Shown in pieces: positions 50,201-64,000 of a stretch of DNA of 64,000 bases. The stretch comes from Mesorhabditis belari (Eukaryota; Nematoda; Chromadorea; Rhabditida; Rhabditidae). Both the position numbers and the translations under genes were made by a program. The notes beneath the pieces were generated by a model. That model had not been told where the DNA came from. It ran no database searches and was given only the letters and a program-made list of their open reading frames with translations. The stretch covers positions 2,485,501 through 2,549,500 of the forward strand of contig CAUEEP010000727.1 of the NCBI GenBank assembly GCA_958450365.1, written 5' to 3'. The number at the start of each line of letters is the position of its first letter. The first letter of the stretch is position 1.

Positions 50201-53200
50201 CGGGCGTCTATTTTGTCTCCATCAATCCATCACCAAAAGGACAAAAGGTTCTTTATAAAAGATATTCAGTCATATTACATTTTATAAGCTTTTCTGTAAC
50301 CTTGTATCCAATTATTTTACTGTAAAGGTTTATCGACGATTAACTGATCACATGACGATGACGATTCGTCGGGGGTATTCAGCTATATTGAGTTATCCTT
50401 TTACAACAATGTTGTCATAATTTCTCGAATGAATGAATTGCTTCCAGATCAACAACTTCTCGATCGTTTACGGTCCAACAGACTCGAATTTGATTCTGAA
50501 CGAAGAAACGAAAGAAACGATATTGGATTGCGTGCCAAGTTATAGGTAAATTGAATTCATTTTTCATTTCTGAATTCATATTTTCAGCTCTGGGGTGAAT
50601 GTGAATTGGTTTATCGACGATCAACCAATAAATGACGATTCATCAGGAGTCAAACTCAACCAGCTCAATCGGCAACTTGTCATCAAGAAAAACAGTGATT
50701 TGATAAAGGTAAAAGATATTCATTTAAGATAAAGATATTCGTTTAAGATAAAGATATTCATTTAAGATAAAGATATTCATTAAGATAAAGATATTCATTT
50801 AAGACTTTAAAAGTTTAACTTATCAAAAAATGATTTTCAAATTTCAGAATAAATCTTCTTTGTCGATTCGTTGTCGGTGCGATGCGCTGGGTGGAAGAGT
50901 TTTCGATGAGAAGACGGCCGTTTTACGAGTCATTGGTTTGTTTAAAGGATTTCGAACATTTAATATCAAGTTGAATATCTTAAAAAGTTATAGTACACTT
51001 TATTATCTTTATTATAACCCTTTCCTCATTTCAGCCAACCCACAACTGAATCTCCTCCCGAGTGAGCTGATCAAAACGATCGGCGAGAATCTCCACGTGA
51101 AATGCTCGCTGAAAGATGGCTTCGGTCCGGCCGAGATCCGGTGGTGGCACAACGGGAAAATGGTGAGTGCTTTTAAATGAAAATCCTCACTTTTCTCACT
51201 TCATTTCCTGTTTTCTCTCGGATATTCCATGGTTGACTTTTCCTGATTTGTACTCTCCCCTTCATTCCACTTCACAAGCATTTCTCACTTCAGCATTTCT
51301 TCGCTTTTTTCGATAGACTCACTCGATTGAATACGTTTCTCACTCCTCATGGAGGTCTTTTGCTTTGACTGACTGTCAGACTTTCACTCGAAATGAGGCG
51401 CGGAGAGGAAGGCTGAGGCTGAGACTCTTCTTGTACTCCAAAGAGCCCCCCTTTTTTTCTCAGTGATCCAAATTCACCTCCTTCTTCCTATTCCTCCACT
51501 TCTCCTCTTCTTCATGCCATGACCGGTTCTTAAAATACTTTCCCAAAGGGTTTGCAGCTTAAAACTAGAGAGAAATTTGTGAATAGAAAATCGAAAAAAT
51601 AAAAAGATCGATTCAAAGGCAGAGTCAGGGTTAATTTCCAAATTTTCAAGCAAGTCAAAGCCAAAATTTTAGGGGCCAAATCCAATGAGAGACTGGAATT
51701 TCAGGCCAATTCAAAAACTTTAGCTTGGCTTGACTTGGCCCTTTTTGCTAATGCTGGATATAGGATAGCAGATCTTCAAATCTTCAAATCCTGTACAGTC
51801 AAAGCAATCCGATTTCTTTTCCAGCTTGACACTCGTGATGGGATAATCACCTTGTCTTCCGTAAATCAACAAGATTTTGGTATCTATCAATGTGAGGGAA
51901 CGAATCAAGCAGGAACAACATTGTCGACCATTTGGATCCACGAGGCACTCACAAATGAGAAACGAAAAGAGCGAATCGGTTTTGAAAAAGCAAAACAACG
52001 ATTTACCTTAATCACTTTAGAATCGGAAAACCTTTGGGGGTTCGAGGATTCATCGCTTGAACGATCGACAAATGAGACTATCGTTCCATTGACATTCACG
52101 AGGAAACCAGTGGATAAAGAGGCGCGAATCGGGGATGAGGTAAGGAGAAAGCAGTTGCATCATTGAATTGAAATATTTAGGTGACTTTTGACTGTTCTGC
52201 TGACGGCACACCGAAACCGCGAATGAAATGGATGTTTAATGGGAAAGTGATCCGGGGAGAGTCATCAAAATACGAGATCACGAGAGAACGGCTCACGATC
52301 AGCTCTATTAAGGTACGATAGTCGATGCGATGATTCTAATAGTACTTATTGTACATTCATAATCTAGTGGTGGTGCCTGTTAGTGTCAGATATTACTGTT
52401 ACTGTGCCATTTAACTCATGAATCTCATAAAGTGAGCGAATTCTTTCAGACATCCGATCAAGGAGAATACATCTGCGTTGCCGAAACATCAAAGGGATCC
52501 ATCGAGGCATCAGCGAGAATGAATGTCATTGGTAACAGAGAAATCGAGAGCTCTATTCATTGTTCATTTCAGGTATTTCGTTAATCGAGAACGGGCCGAC
52601 AAATCAGAGTATTTTGATTGGGACAAATATTGAGATCCCGTGTGAGACAAGCAAGGATTTAAGCGAAAAAGTCGAAGTGTCATGGTCGTTGAATGTGAGT
52701 TTTCTTGAGAAATATAATTTAAATTGGAAATCTTAGCTAAATCTATAAAAAAATCGCAATATTTTGGATAAATTGGATAAATGTGGCAAGATTTCAGGAC
52801 GAACCAATCGGTTTCTCGGGCAACAACGGTCTTCGGATTACGCAACGAAAAAATCGTCTCCTGATCAGCCAAGTTGGACCGGATAATATTGGAGAATACA
52901 AGTGATATAGGAAAAAGAAAATCAAAGCTATGATTGGTGTTTAGATGTACGATTCGGTACAACGAAATCGAGCAGACACAATCGGCGTGGTTGAGGATTA
53001 TTGGTGAGATAAGAAATAAGACTTTCAATCAAGTTTCATAAATTTTAAAAAGCAAATAACCTCTACTAAGGGTTACTGTAATTATCTAGGTTATTGTAAT
53101 AAGAGTTACTGTACTTTTCTTAACTATTTCAACTCTAGAACGTCCATCGATGCCCGTTGCGGTGAATGCTTTGCTGATGAATGAAACGGTTCCCGCGAAA

Positions 53201-56200
53201 ATTCGTGTCTCTTGGAAACAAGGTTGGGAAACTGGAACCTTCCAGGTCTACAGTACACTAGAATACTTAATTACAGTACACTACAATGTCATAGTACTTT
53301 CAAGTTTCATCTATTCAAGATAGCCATTCATACTCAAGATACTCTATCATTGCAACAGCTACAGTAGCTTTAAAGATGTTTAAAGAGTACGGCAAAAACA
53401 ACAGTGTACAGTTGTTGGCTATTGTAAAAAAGTGTTAAATAAAGTGGCCCATTTGTAGGTTTTGATGGGAACTCCCCGATTCTTCATAATTTCATTCAAA
53501 CGCGAACGCTCGGCCCGACAAATCAATGGGGAGTGTGGGAGAATGTCGTCAATTCGGTGCCACCTGAAGTAGAATTTTAATAGTTTTGAACTCTTTTGAT
53601 TTTCGAATGCTACATCTATCTCTAAAAACAAACTCTTTCAGAATTGTTGCTCTTGGCTGATCGATAACATCAAACCATCGATTACAGCCGAGTTTCGTGT
53701 GGTCGCCGTGAATAGGTGAGATAAAGGGATTTGGAACGAGGGTACAGTGCACCTGTTGGCTACAGTATACCTTTTTGATACAGTTTGATACAGATACTTG
53801 ATAGTTTGATACAGATACTGGGGGTCAAAGTCACAGTCTTGGGATCTAAAATTGCTTTCAAGAGAGCTAACCGGGCAAATCATAGATTTGAAATCACTTG
53901 CTTGATCTACGAGATATCGTACACAAGCATCAAGTACCTTTCTAAGTCGAAATCTTTTTCCAGACACGGTTCCGGTATCCCGTCAGTGTCAACGAATAAT
54001 ATCACAATGCCTCAACAACCGCCTGCCTCAGCCCCAACAGGTGTTGTCGCAAGCGCTCGTTCCTCAACATCAGTTGTCGTTCAATGGCAACCACCGCCAT
54101 CCGAACAATGGAATGGAGATATTCTTGGATATATCATTAGGCATAGTTAATTGTGAAAAAAAAATTGATGGTTCTTTCAGATATCGTCTCGCTGGCTATG
54201 ATACTTTACCGTGGAACGAGAAGAACATCACGAATACTTTATCCAGAGTTATGCCGGTAGAGAACTTTAGAATAACAAAAACGAAGAGATTGTTTAGATT
54301 GACCCGCTAATCACATGGAGAACGTATGAGATACAGGTAACGATTAACGATTAATGATAACGAGCTTGAGAATAATTTGATAGGTTTCCGTACTACTTTG
54401 AAGCATAGGTAGTATGCTAGTCTGTATGTCTCGATTGATGCGTTTTCTAAAAGGCACTAATCTAGCCGCAGTTTTCATTTCATTAGCCCAATTTTGGGGG
54501 TAGGCTAACTTCCGCTATTTTTTTTTGCGCAACAGGATAGTTTGCGCAACTCGCCATAACTTTCTTCTAAATGCATCAATCTTTATGATTTTGGTTTCAT
54601 TTTGTAGATCTCAATAAGTGCAACAAAATGAAACCAAAATCATAAAGATTGGCCGACTTAGAAGAAAGTTATGGCGAGTTGCGCAAATGACCCTGTTGCG
54701 CAAAAAAAAAATAGCGGAAATTAGCCTAACCCCAATTTTGGTATCATTCGATGGGAAAACACAAGGTTTAATAATGCAAAAATCAGTCGATAAAATGAAA
54801 ACTGACAGCTAAAATAGATGTCTTTTTGAAAACAATAGAGATCTGATTTGCGAAAAGTTAAATTCAATCTTTTCCAGATAGCCGCTTACAACCACCGTGG
54901 TTTGGGAGTTTTCAGCAATAGCATTGAAGTGACAACACTGGAGGGAGGTTTGTCAAGCATCAAAACGAGCCTTTGATCGTCTATAACTTTTCTCGGAGAT
55001 AATATTATTGTTAAATTTTCATATAGTTGTAATGGGCTTGATGATTTCAGACATTTCATGCTTAGTGCTTTAAAATAATATAAACGATTTAATGATATGA
55101 AATAGAATTTGATTGGACCACACAGTCCTAAGAGAATCAGGAGAAAACACGCTCAATTTAGATCAAATTCTTCTTCCAGCTTAGCTGCTGTTGAAGCAAA
55201 CACAATGGTGTAACAAGCTATAGAATTTGTTGCAAAAATACAGCAAAATTCAAGGGAAAATTTTCCCAAAAAAAATTAGACATATGCACAGCTTTATCAA
55301 AATAACCCCTGTAACCTTTCAGTGCCCACCCAATCACCAAAAAAAGTGGAAGCGAAATCGATAAACTCAACCTCGATTTCCCTATCATTCATAGCACCCG
55401 ATCAACAACGAATTCCTGGAGTGAATCTTGGATATAAAGTTGAGTTTGATATCAAATAAAAATTAAAATCAATTTAGGTACAATTCTGGAAAGGAGCACC
55501 GGGCCGCGGCGTACTCTATAAACAAGAAGATCTCTATCCAAGTGGATCCGAGATTTCAGTGATCGTTGACGGCTTGGAGAAATGGGGACATTATAATGTG
55601 ACTGTTCTTTGTTATACGAGTCCCGGAGATGGGCCACGGAGTGATGCTGTTCTTGTGGTTACTGAAGTGAGTGAGAATGAAAAACATTTCACCGACAAGA
55701 CTGCATTCTTTTGTCCCAACTGTAAAAGTGGCCTTTTACCAGATATTAGACGTTCGACAGATTGGGTTTTATCAAATCTAATTGAATGGGGATAAGGCTC
55801 CAATTAAAATCTCTGTGGAGTGCCGAGTGGATGCCGAGGGGATATTTAGATCCAATCCGAGCTGAAGCTCTTTATTCAGACATAGTGCTGTAAAAAATGA
55901 GTCACATTCTCTTTAAAGACTTGCTTATCCAACCCATAATGAACTTTCTATGTGAAAACGTTTCACAGTGTAAATGGCTAGTAATCAAACATCTTAAAAT
56001 TGAGTTAAATCTTTTAATGATGTCAATTTTACATGATAATATTTCCAGGAAGACATTCCGGGATTGGTAGCAGATTTGGGAATAGATCATGATCAAATCA
56101 TGTCAAACAGTGCAGTCATTCAATGGAATCAACCAAGAGAAGCGAATGGAAAGATCATCAATTATGAAATGAAGTGAGTGACAAAGGAAAAATATTAAAT

Positions 56201-59200
56201 AGGAAAGAATTCAGCTATTGGAGAAACGATAATTCGGAGGATAAGAAGAATTTGCAATTGAATGGAGAACAACATGAAATATTATTGGAATCTCTTCAAC
56301 CATCCACACAATACGTTGTGGAGATACGGGCAAAAACATCGAAAGGATTCGGACCGTGGTCAGAGACGAGATTCGAGAGTGGAGTGCCGCCAGGTAGAAA
56401 TGGAGAAAGGGTCAAGGTTGACCCTCGAAGTACAATAAAGAAGACCTTTTAGAGTCCATGGGTATTTCTGAATAGTGCTTTAGAATCGCAAGAGAATTTA
56501 ATATCAGTTAGGCTTGACTTTACATCTTTAATACCGATTACATCTTAGAGAGCTTTGACGGCACAAATAAAGGAAATAAAAACATGAGTTAGAGTTAAGA
56601 CTGACTTTCATTTTATCTTTCAATTCTTTACAACTGGATACCGTGAGTTTTGTATGTTATCTAGACTTTCATTTGCAGAGTTACCCGGTCGTCCAAGCTC
56701 TCTATCAATTTCTTCAATCTCAACCCGATCCGTGCTTCTGCAATTCCTCCCCGGATTCGATGGACACACAGCTATTCGGTATTTTGTTAGAGAAAAATTG
56801 AAAAATTTCTATTTTAGTCAATGGATTGTCGAGGGTCGTATCGGGGATAGTAGCATCTATCACACTCTTTTCAATATCAGGTACTTAATCCATTTGAAAT
56901 AAGCTCATCTTCTCATTTTCAGTTCTCCAAAAGCTCGTTCATTGAATGTCACCGGTCTCCGGCCATATGTGAGTTCAAAAATTTGTTTTCAGCAGAGTAC
57001 TTTGTGCTTAAAAATGTAAACACATCCTTTCTGGTGTACTCAATTATTCGGTCTTGGAGAAATCTAGGCTTGAGTGTGCTAGAAAGGGTGTGTTTTAATC
57101 ACAAAGTGCACCTCGATGATCAGAGCTGACAAGGGAACCTTCCAAAGTTACCCGCGAGTTACAATATGAGGTAGGTACCCAAAGAAATTGAAAATTTGCC
57201 AGAAATTCGAGAAAAGCCTTCATTTTTTCGAAATTCAAACGACTATAACTTTGTGCGTTTTGCCGATTAGCGGTTTTTGAAAACAGTTTCTGAGCGTACA
57301 TTCTCAGGCCTCTCTTTTGGTACCTATCTCATATTGTAACTCGCGGGTAACTTGGGAAGGTTCCCTTGTGAGCCATGGTGTTCTTAAAATCTTGATAAAA
57401 GAAAATTTCAGACCCGATATCAATTGAGAATAATCGCGGAGAATGTCGTCGGAAAGAGTCTCCCATCTGAGCCAACAACCACATTTGAGGTAGCTAAAAG
57501 TGTTTCCGGAAACGTGTCAAGGCTACCGTAATCCGGTTTGAGACAGGGTTACGGTAGTTTAAGGGATTAAAACTCTTTAGAAAACGCGCACTGTATCCAT
57601 CTTTTAGACAAAAGCCACGATTCCCGAGTCTCCATCATCCAGGCTATGGTTCGAGCCGATCTCCGCCACGGCTTTAGTCCTCACATGGACTCCACTTCAG
57701 CATTGGCAATGGAATGGACATCCGAGTGGATATTTGATCACCTATCGACAGAATAATACACAAGATTGGGTTTGATAAATAATAAAGAAAAAAAATGAAA
57801 GAGGATGATTCCAGAAAGAGATCCGCATTTCCTCATTGAGAGCCACCGATTTTACGTTGAGAGATCTCCGGCCATTCACTCTTTATGAAGTCGATTTCTT
57901 CGCTGAGAATAACATCGGGAAATCGGCACCGACTGGGAAGACATTCGCGAAAACTTATGAGAGTATTCCATCGGGAGCACCCACAGATATAAAGGTAATC
58001 TATATTATGGCGTATACAGTAATCAACTTCTTACACTTTATACAATAGAATAGATTATGTAGTATAGACGTTAATTCTTAGCAATGAACAAAATAAACGA
58101 AAGAAATGCATTCAGGCAACTCTCGAAAAGAACGCTCAAACGACGATTTTGATTGAGTGGAATCAAGTGGAAGAACAAATGAGAAATGGGGAAATTATGG
58201 GATACAAGGTAGAAAAAAAATGAGATAAATAGAGAAATTCACTGTTTAGGTTCGAATAAGTCCCGCCGAGAAGCCGGAATTGAGAACGGAATACGAGAAA
58301 ACGATTGAAGTTGATGGGGAAAAGACGATCAAATTGAAGATCAATGATTTGAGGTGCCATTCAAATAGCTTTTCATCTAAATGAAAGCGTTTTCTAAAAC
58401 GTGTCCTTTTTAAAAAGCTACGTAATCTTGGCTCCAGCTTTTATCTAATCTATCTATTTTTGACTCTGTGGGATTTACAAAGGATAATGTAATCTAAAAT
58501 CTAAATCTAAAATTCTAAGATCTAAAAAGACAACAAAAAAGGAAAGGCGATAGTTTTTGACATTTTCGAAAAGAAATTATCTTTCAGAGCATTCACTTCA
58601 TACAATGTTTTTGTCTCGGCTCACACAGTGATCGGCGATGGACCGGAGAATTCAATTCCAGCCACAATTATGACTGGAGTCGATTGTAAGTGAAAATTGA
58701 TCATGTACTTTCTGCTAAAGTATGTAAACGCAATCGATCTGGTCCACTGAAGTCTTCTCTCAACTCCAAAGCGCTGGTGTGAGAAAATAGAGAACTCAGT
58801 GCATCAGAAAGGATGCGTTTCCAGGCGCGAGCACAAAGAACACATCATGCAGTTTATATTTGCTAGAGTTAGGTAATACTGTAATTGGGCAAACTATAGT
58901 ACAATCGAAAGCTGGTTAACAATTCTACAAGTAACTGATTGTGTATAATTTCCATCATTCTTTTTCTCATTGAGTGCGCCAGAAAGAGTGCGTTTACGTC
59001 ACAAAGAAACGAGTACAAAATGCACTTTCAGTGCCAACCGAGCCAGAAAATGTCGGTTTCTCGTTTGTGAGCGAAGGCGAGGCTCGTCTACGATGGCTTC
59101 CACCAGCGAATCCAAATGGAAGGATTACGGTAGACAGAATAAAATATATTTTAAAACGATAACTTTAAAGAAATACATTGTCACCTATGTGCGTGTGGAT

Positions 59201-62200
59201 GATTTGAAAGAGTCAGAAATTGATCGATCGATTACCGTCCCCATTGAATCGACGAGTTTCGGCTTTTCAGCAAATGGACTTGACGCCAATTCGAGGTAGC
59301 CTTTGAAAAATGGGTTTTAGGGGAATTTAAGTAAACTACTGTAATATTTAGTAAAAAAAAGATTATGATAGCTTTACTATCTTTTTTTTCAGATACCGTT
59401 TCACAATTAAAGCCGAAAATCCGATGGGTTTCGGGCCGGAAGCGGAAGTTGAAGTGAAAACAACGAGCATTCAACGTAAGTTGTAATGGTTTTCAAAAAA
59501 AGCGTTTCCTAAAATGTGCCTAACTACCGTAATCTTGCCTTTACTCGTTTTTAAATCTTTCTTTTCTTTAGTTAAAGTAATAATCCAAGAAATATTATTT
59601 ATCCAACTTTGAGCTCAAATATCTTGGCGCTGAGCTGTTCAATTTAAATACTTTTTATACCAATCGATAGAGAAAGACTTGGCACATCTAATGATACCAA
59701 GAATATTTAAATTGGACAGCCGAACACCAAGATATTTGAGCTTAAAGTTAGATTGCTGATGGCAAAAGGGGCAAATGTCCAATAACCATCGACTTTCTTG
59801 CAGTGCCCCTCAAAAACCCTCCTCCTCCAAAATGCGATGATCAACGGCCATTCTCATCAAAAGAAATCTACGTAACATGGCCGGAAATCACTTTTTCGAA
59901 TGAAGATGCGCCAATTCGTTTTGTCCAGGTGAGTGCTAGAGTTTATTTGTAGTGATTGTGATGGCACTGTCCCAAACATGTCAAATTTGAGTTAAATCCA
60001 AGTTAAATACTTTTAAATTCACTCATGATCAAGTCCCTAACAATCTAGCGCATCAATTTCTCTCAAATCCCAGGTTGAATATCAAAAAGCGAACGATGAC
60101 GAATGGACTCATTACTCGGATTCGATCACGGCGAAACAAAATCGAATCACGATTAAACGGTAAGGAAATAAAAATTAGATTTGAAATTAGGATTAGAAGA
60201 AAAACATGAATTCCCATTCTCCTCAAATTTGCTTTTTTGCAATTAGCAATTAAAAAATTAGGCTTCTTCTTGCATCGAGTCGGTTATGATTGATTGATTT
60301 ACTATATTGATTTACTATAATTGATTGATTAAATTCAGATTTTCGAAGCTATGACTAATTTAAACAATGAGCATTTTTCCAATGCTAATTTCATAAAATG
60401 CAAACTAGTATCTAAAAAGATTGATGAATGAATCTAGATTATTGCCGAATACTCCGTATCGAGTTCGGATCCGTTTCCGAGGCGATTTCGCCCAATCGAC
60501 TTGGAGTGCTGAAAGTGAATGGATAAAGGTTGGAAAGTGAATTCAGATTTTGAAATGTTATCTGAAGCTAGATATCAAGATCAAGATCTTCACCAACAAA
60601 CACTTTAGACATTGGGTGATCGCCCGTCCGCTGGACCATCACAAATAACGACAGCTCCCTTTGAGAATGACGGCATTTTACTGCAGTGGACAACTCCCGA
60701 GAGGTGAGCAAAAGATAAAATATTCAAGCAATGAAATTCCAGAGTTGATTGGAATTCGGATGTCTTGGGCTATCGAATCTCGTATCGGGTGTATCCATCA
60801 AATGAAAGCTGGCAGAGCTCCGAGATCGCCCCGAGGCATGATCACGAGGCGAGAGAACAAACGATTATTAGAGGATTGAGAAGGTCGAGATTCAGATAAT
60901 GGAATAGAGATTGCGTTAGGTTAACTAGTTCAACGAACAATTTCAGATTTCAACACTATATTGTCACGATGAGATCTTTGAATGGACAAGGTGTCTCCGA
61001 TCCGACGACGCCCGTTTTTGTCTATATTGGGTAAAGGAAATTTTGTTATTGAAGCGTTTGAAGATACTGTAGACTCCCGGTATCCTTACAGGGCCTAGAA
61101 ACATCTATACTCTTTACAGTAATCTGAAAAGTATTCAACTAAAAGACTGGATGCTTTTACTTAGAGATATCGAGTTTTGCTAGCTGATTACTTTTAGTCA
61201 AGTTTACTGTAGTTGGCAAGAATATGGTACTTTGGACATTTTCAAAGGTTTTGAACCATTTCCTCTTCAGTTTCTCGATCCCCCGCGGCAATGTAACCGG
61301 GCTAACTGCTGAGCCATCATCAAGTACATCGATAAAATTGAATTGGAACAAATGGGAAGACAAAGATGATGTTATAACTGGATTCAAGGTTTAGAGTGAT
61401 GAGATTCAAGCTAAAGCCTTCTTTCAGATCAGATACGTGCCGTTGATCTCGGTGCTATCTCGTCAATCTACCGAAGAACAGTTGTTGATTGTGGAGAATA
61501 ACACAGCTCTGTTGACGGATTTGATGAAATATACACAATATCAGGTAATAAAATGGGGAATTTTGGATAAAATAGTTTATTTAGATTTCGGTTTCGCCGT
61601 ATAATCGAGCTGGAGAAGGGGGAATGGCCGTCGTGAGGGAGACGACGCTGCAAGATGTGCCGGGTAAGGAGAAAATGGTTTCTTTAAATAACGAGCTTTC
61701 TAAAACGTATCAAACTTTGAAAGCTACCGTAACCAAGCGTAGTCGAGTTCAATCTAATCCAATTCAAAATTCGATTCATTCGATTCATTCAATTTTCAGG
61801 CCCAGTCGGCAGTCTGATTTTCGAGGATATCCTCCTCGACAGTGTCAATGTCTCGTGGAGTGTCCCCGATCGACCAAATGGACGAATCGTTCGATATATT
61901 GTCAACTATTACACGTCAAAGCTACAAGTAAATTCGAATAATTACCTTTAGGATCTTAATTCTTTTTTTTTAGGATGAATTCCTGAAGAACATCAAACAG
62001 CCCACGCAAATGCCGTTCATCGTTGTGACTGGATTAGAGGAAGGCGCCACTTATTTCTTTTCGGTGAGAGAAAGGACTAAAATTAAAAAAGGACTGTAGG
62101 CTATAAATGACAGATATAATGAATTGAAAGTTATGTTTTATGCTAAAGTTTTTAGGTTCACGCAGAGACGAGCGCTGGAGCTGGTCCGGAAAGGAGCGGC

Positions 62201-63977
62201 AATGTAACGATTGGATCGGCTCCAGGTAAGGAAATCGGGGAATGGCCATAAGATATGAGCTTGATATTAGAATCTCAAGATTGGTTACTTACTAAGAAGC
62301 TGGAATAACTTGAATACCTGGTCCAGGACAGAAGCCAGGTCCAATCCTGATTTCGTTTGGCTTAGGATACTTGGACTAAGTATCAATGAAAGTTTTTTTG
62401 CAAAAGAATCGAATTCAGATGGCCCGGTGGCTCCAATGCGACCCCGAGCGATCTCCGGCCATACATCGATCACTCTTCAATGGGTTGATGGGACAGTGAT
62501 TGCTGATGGAGTACTTGGACATTTAATCCAAGCCAAACGCGTGGCCAATGCGGTACAGAACTTGATATCTACTGATAAATTTGAAAAACTGTAAGGAAAC
62601 ATACTTTTCAAACTTCAGGAAACGACAAAAAAGACGATTTCCCCGGAAAAACGTATCCGCAGAGCTTCGTACGATGTGCCGACTCATCGAATGGGTGAAT
62701 GGGTCACATTGAGTACCACAATTGGAACAGCCACTAGTTTCGAGGTTGAAAATGATTCTTCTTTGTATCTAAGAATATTTTAGATCAGTTATCATGATCT
62801 TGTCGCCTCATCGTACTACGTTTTTCGGATTTTCGCTCGGAATCGCCGGGGAGTCGGGAAAGCGAGTCCCGAAAGTGATCAACTATTTGTGCCGGGTGAG
62901 TGAAAGTTTTGACTTTTTAGATTTTATTCTATACAATTCTGTTTCACATATCATAGATAATATAAGCTTGTTTAGCTTCATTACCCGAGGATCCGTTCTA
63001 TGCAAAACTTTGGTTCATTGCAATTGTTGGGATGGCCACATTGATTGTCATCATTTTGGTCGTCGCCTTTCTTTGCATCACGGGAAGTGCAAAGAAGTAT
63101 GTTTATGAAAACTTTTATGCTATTTTAGTTCTAAATTTACTTCCAAAAACTTTCATCAATGGAATTCCAGAGAAAAGAAGCGCCATCACAGCATCGATTC
63201 ACTCCAGCTGGCTGATGGAAATCTGGCAACATTCCATTTGAAACAAAGCAATGATCGGATAAGTCGAAGCAGAAATGAACCGTTGACAAGACCAGGGACG
63301 AATACCTCGTGGATATCTGATAGAGAACCACCCACATATGGAAGTGTATTGGGTGGAGGGGGAAATGGAGTGCCTAACATGTATGGACATTTGGCCACGG
63401 ACATCATGCCGAGGATGAACGATTTGGCGAACACGCAACGGTTTGTGTAGCAGTTGTTTGGGTTACGGTAGTAAGAAAATATTCACCAGTTTCTATTTTA
63501 CGCTAGCGTTTTTCTAAAATGCGCCAATTTCCATGCACTACCATAATCTTGTAAACTTCTTGTAAATTTGCCTAATCTTGTCACGCAGTATGTAAGCAGG
63601 ATCCTAAGCAGGCAAAAGTAGATAAAATCTGGTAAAAACTAAAGATAAGAGTTGTTTTTGCTTCAAACTATAGGTTTATGCAAAAATCAAAACGAATCCC
63701 TTTCAGACTCTCGGTATTGGCGGGTCGTGATGTTCGTGGAAGTGTTTATGCAAAAGGTGTAAACGCTCAAACAGCAAGAGCTGATCTTTTATCACCAAGA
63801 AGTACCCATCAAGAACAACAAGAAAATTCGGATGGATTCGATTCGGATGGATTTGATGAGGTTTGGAAAAAAAGATTGACTGAGAAAAGAAAGATTTGAG
63901 GAGGGAGATGGAAGTGAACGAAGTGTCGATGCGGGAAATGATATTGCTGGACATTACAATCATTCTGATCATTATAG
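47269..63977 (+). CDS. rig-4: Sidekick/RIG-4 adhesion receptor (6 Ig, 13 FN3, TM), 3' end beyond the window
   Basis: Large single-pass homophilic adhesion protein of neuronal and epithelial junctions. It starts [20 protein letters not shown] (signal peptide). Six Ig-like domains span about 47490-52990: for example [43 protein letters not shown] with [21 protein letters not shown] with [12 protein letters not shown], and VSWSLND with GEYKCTIRYN. Thirteen FN3 domains follow, counted from their Trp strands between 53200 and 62480 ([85 protein letters not shown] among them). This 6+13 layout is diagnostic of Sidekick. The TM segment is near 63010-63090 ([20 protein letters not shown]); the cytoplasmic tail is still open at the last exon seen ([10 protein letters not shown]), so the C-terminus is missing. 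Most acceptors are TTTCAG. Confidence 0.93.
50711..50802 (+). repeat. Tandem 19-bp repeat in a Sidekick intron
   Basis: About five copies of gataaagatattcatttaa with one-base variation. Confidence 0.85.
54489..54742. mobile_element. 254-bp near-perfect palindromic element in a Sidekick intron
   Basis: Left arm taggctaacttccgctattt with a T run and gcgcaacagg is mirrored on the right (gttgcgca, an A run, atagcggaaattagccta). Inner arms gcgcaactcgccataacttt and atgattttggtttcattttg are also mirrored, leaving a small loop near 54605-54625. No coding capacity. Confidence 0.85.
57126..57373. mobile_element. Palindromic element in a Sidekick intron
   Basis: Left arm caagggaaccttccaaagtt and acccgcgagttacaatatga are mirrored by tcatattgtaactcgcgggt and aacttgggaaggttcccttg at the right. 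The centre (57185-57300) is less well paired. Confidence 0.8.
58735..59025. repeat. Copies of a dispersed element (ccagaaagggtgcgttt family)
   Basis: Two copies near each other (about 58735-58860 and 58972-59025) with cores cagaaaggatgcgtttcc and gccagaaagagtgcgttt, each followed by cacaaagaa. Related copies occur near 6780, 14940, 16405, 19585 and 57010. The unit seems to be 60-120 bp and may have an inverted second half. Confidence 0.6.
59601..59755. repeat. Inverted repeat in a Sidekick intron
   Basis: gctcaaatatcttggcgctg near 59612 is mirrored near 59720-59745 (gaacaccaagatatttgagc); both arms extend about 45 bp with mismatches. Confidence 0.7.
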
Positions 63978-64000
63978 GTGAGGAACAAGTTTACATATTC

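Overview
The window looks like rhabditid nematode nuclear DNA. The evidence is many short introns (about 40-60 bp) ending in TTTAG or TTTCAG, likely trans-splice acceptors a few bases before several start codons, intronless histone genes ending in the metazoan histone stem-loop, and proteins with clear nematode/animal counterparts. No bacterial operon, CRISPR array, rRNA or tRNA was recognised.

Layout. 1-3.9 kb is a replication-dependent histone cluster: H2A (+), then H4 (-) and H3 (+) sharing a bidirectional promoter, with a further divergent promoter at the left edge pointing off the window. A seven-exon gene for an unrecognised small membrane protein and a 414-bp inverted-repeat transposon lie between H2A and H4. 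A divergent PP1-type phosphatase follows (4.3-5.9 kb). After 3.5 kb without a gene comes a Na+/H+ exchanger (9.5-15.2 kb). The minus strand from 27.3 to 16.5 kb is VPS8, the CORVET tethering subunit; one 3-kb VPS8 intron holds a complete plus-strand gene for a Ser/Arg-rich protein built from repeated TAR(S) exons. GDP-mannose pyrophosphorylase beta (27.8-29.3 kb, -) and a DNAJC25-like chaperone (30.3-31.8 kb, +) follow. An orphan histone-type 3' end sits at 32.2 kb behind a 60-codon non-histone ORF. Then come a coiled-coil protein with tandemly duplicated exon pairs (33.1-36.7 kb, +), the FACT subunit SSRP1 (37.2-40.1 kb, +), a divergent formin (45.0-41.4 kb, -), ribosomal protein S13 (45.6-46.4 kb, +) and a Sidekick/RIG-4 adhesion receptor with 6 Ig and 13 FN3 domains (47.3 kb to beyond the right edge).

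The genes do not form one pathway, but two classes stand out. Compact genes (PP1, the nested gene, GMPPB, DNAJC25, coiled-coil, SSRP1, formin, RPS13) use TTTTAG-type acceptors and carry almost no repeats. Long genes (exchanger, VPS8, Sidekick) mostly use TTTCAG acceptors, and their introns are full of palindromic transposon relics and a small dispersed repeat.

The most unusual signals are: the nested TAR-repeat gene; the orphan histone 3' end on a non-histone ORF; an H3 with a one-residue insertion right after K9 that removes the usual S10 context; and recent 376/377-bp exon-pair duplications in the coiled-coil gene. All exon models were read by eye and need RNA confirmation.
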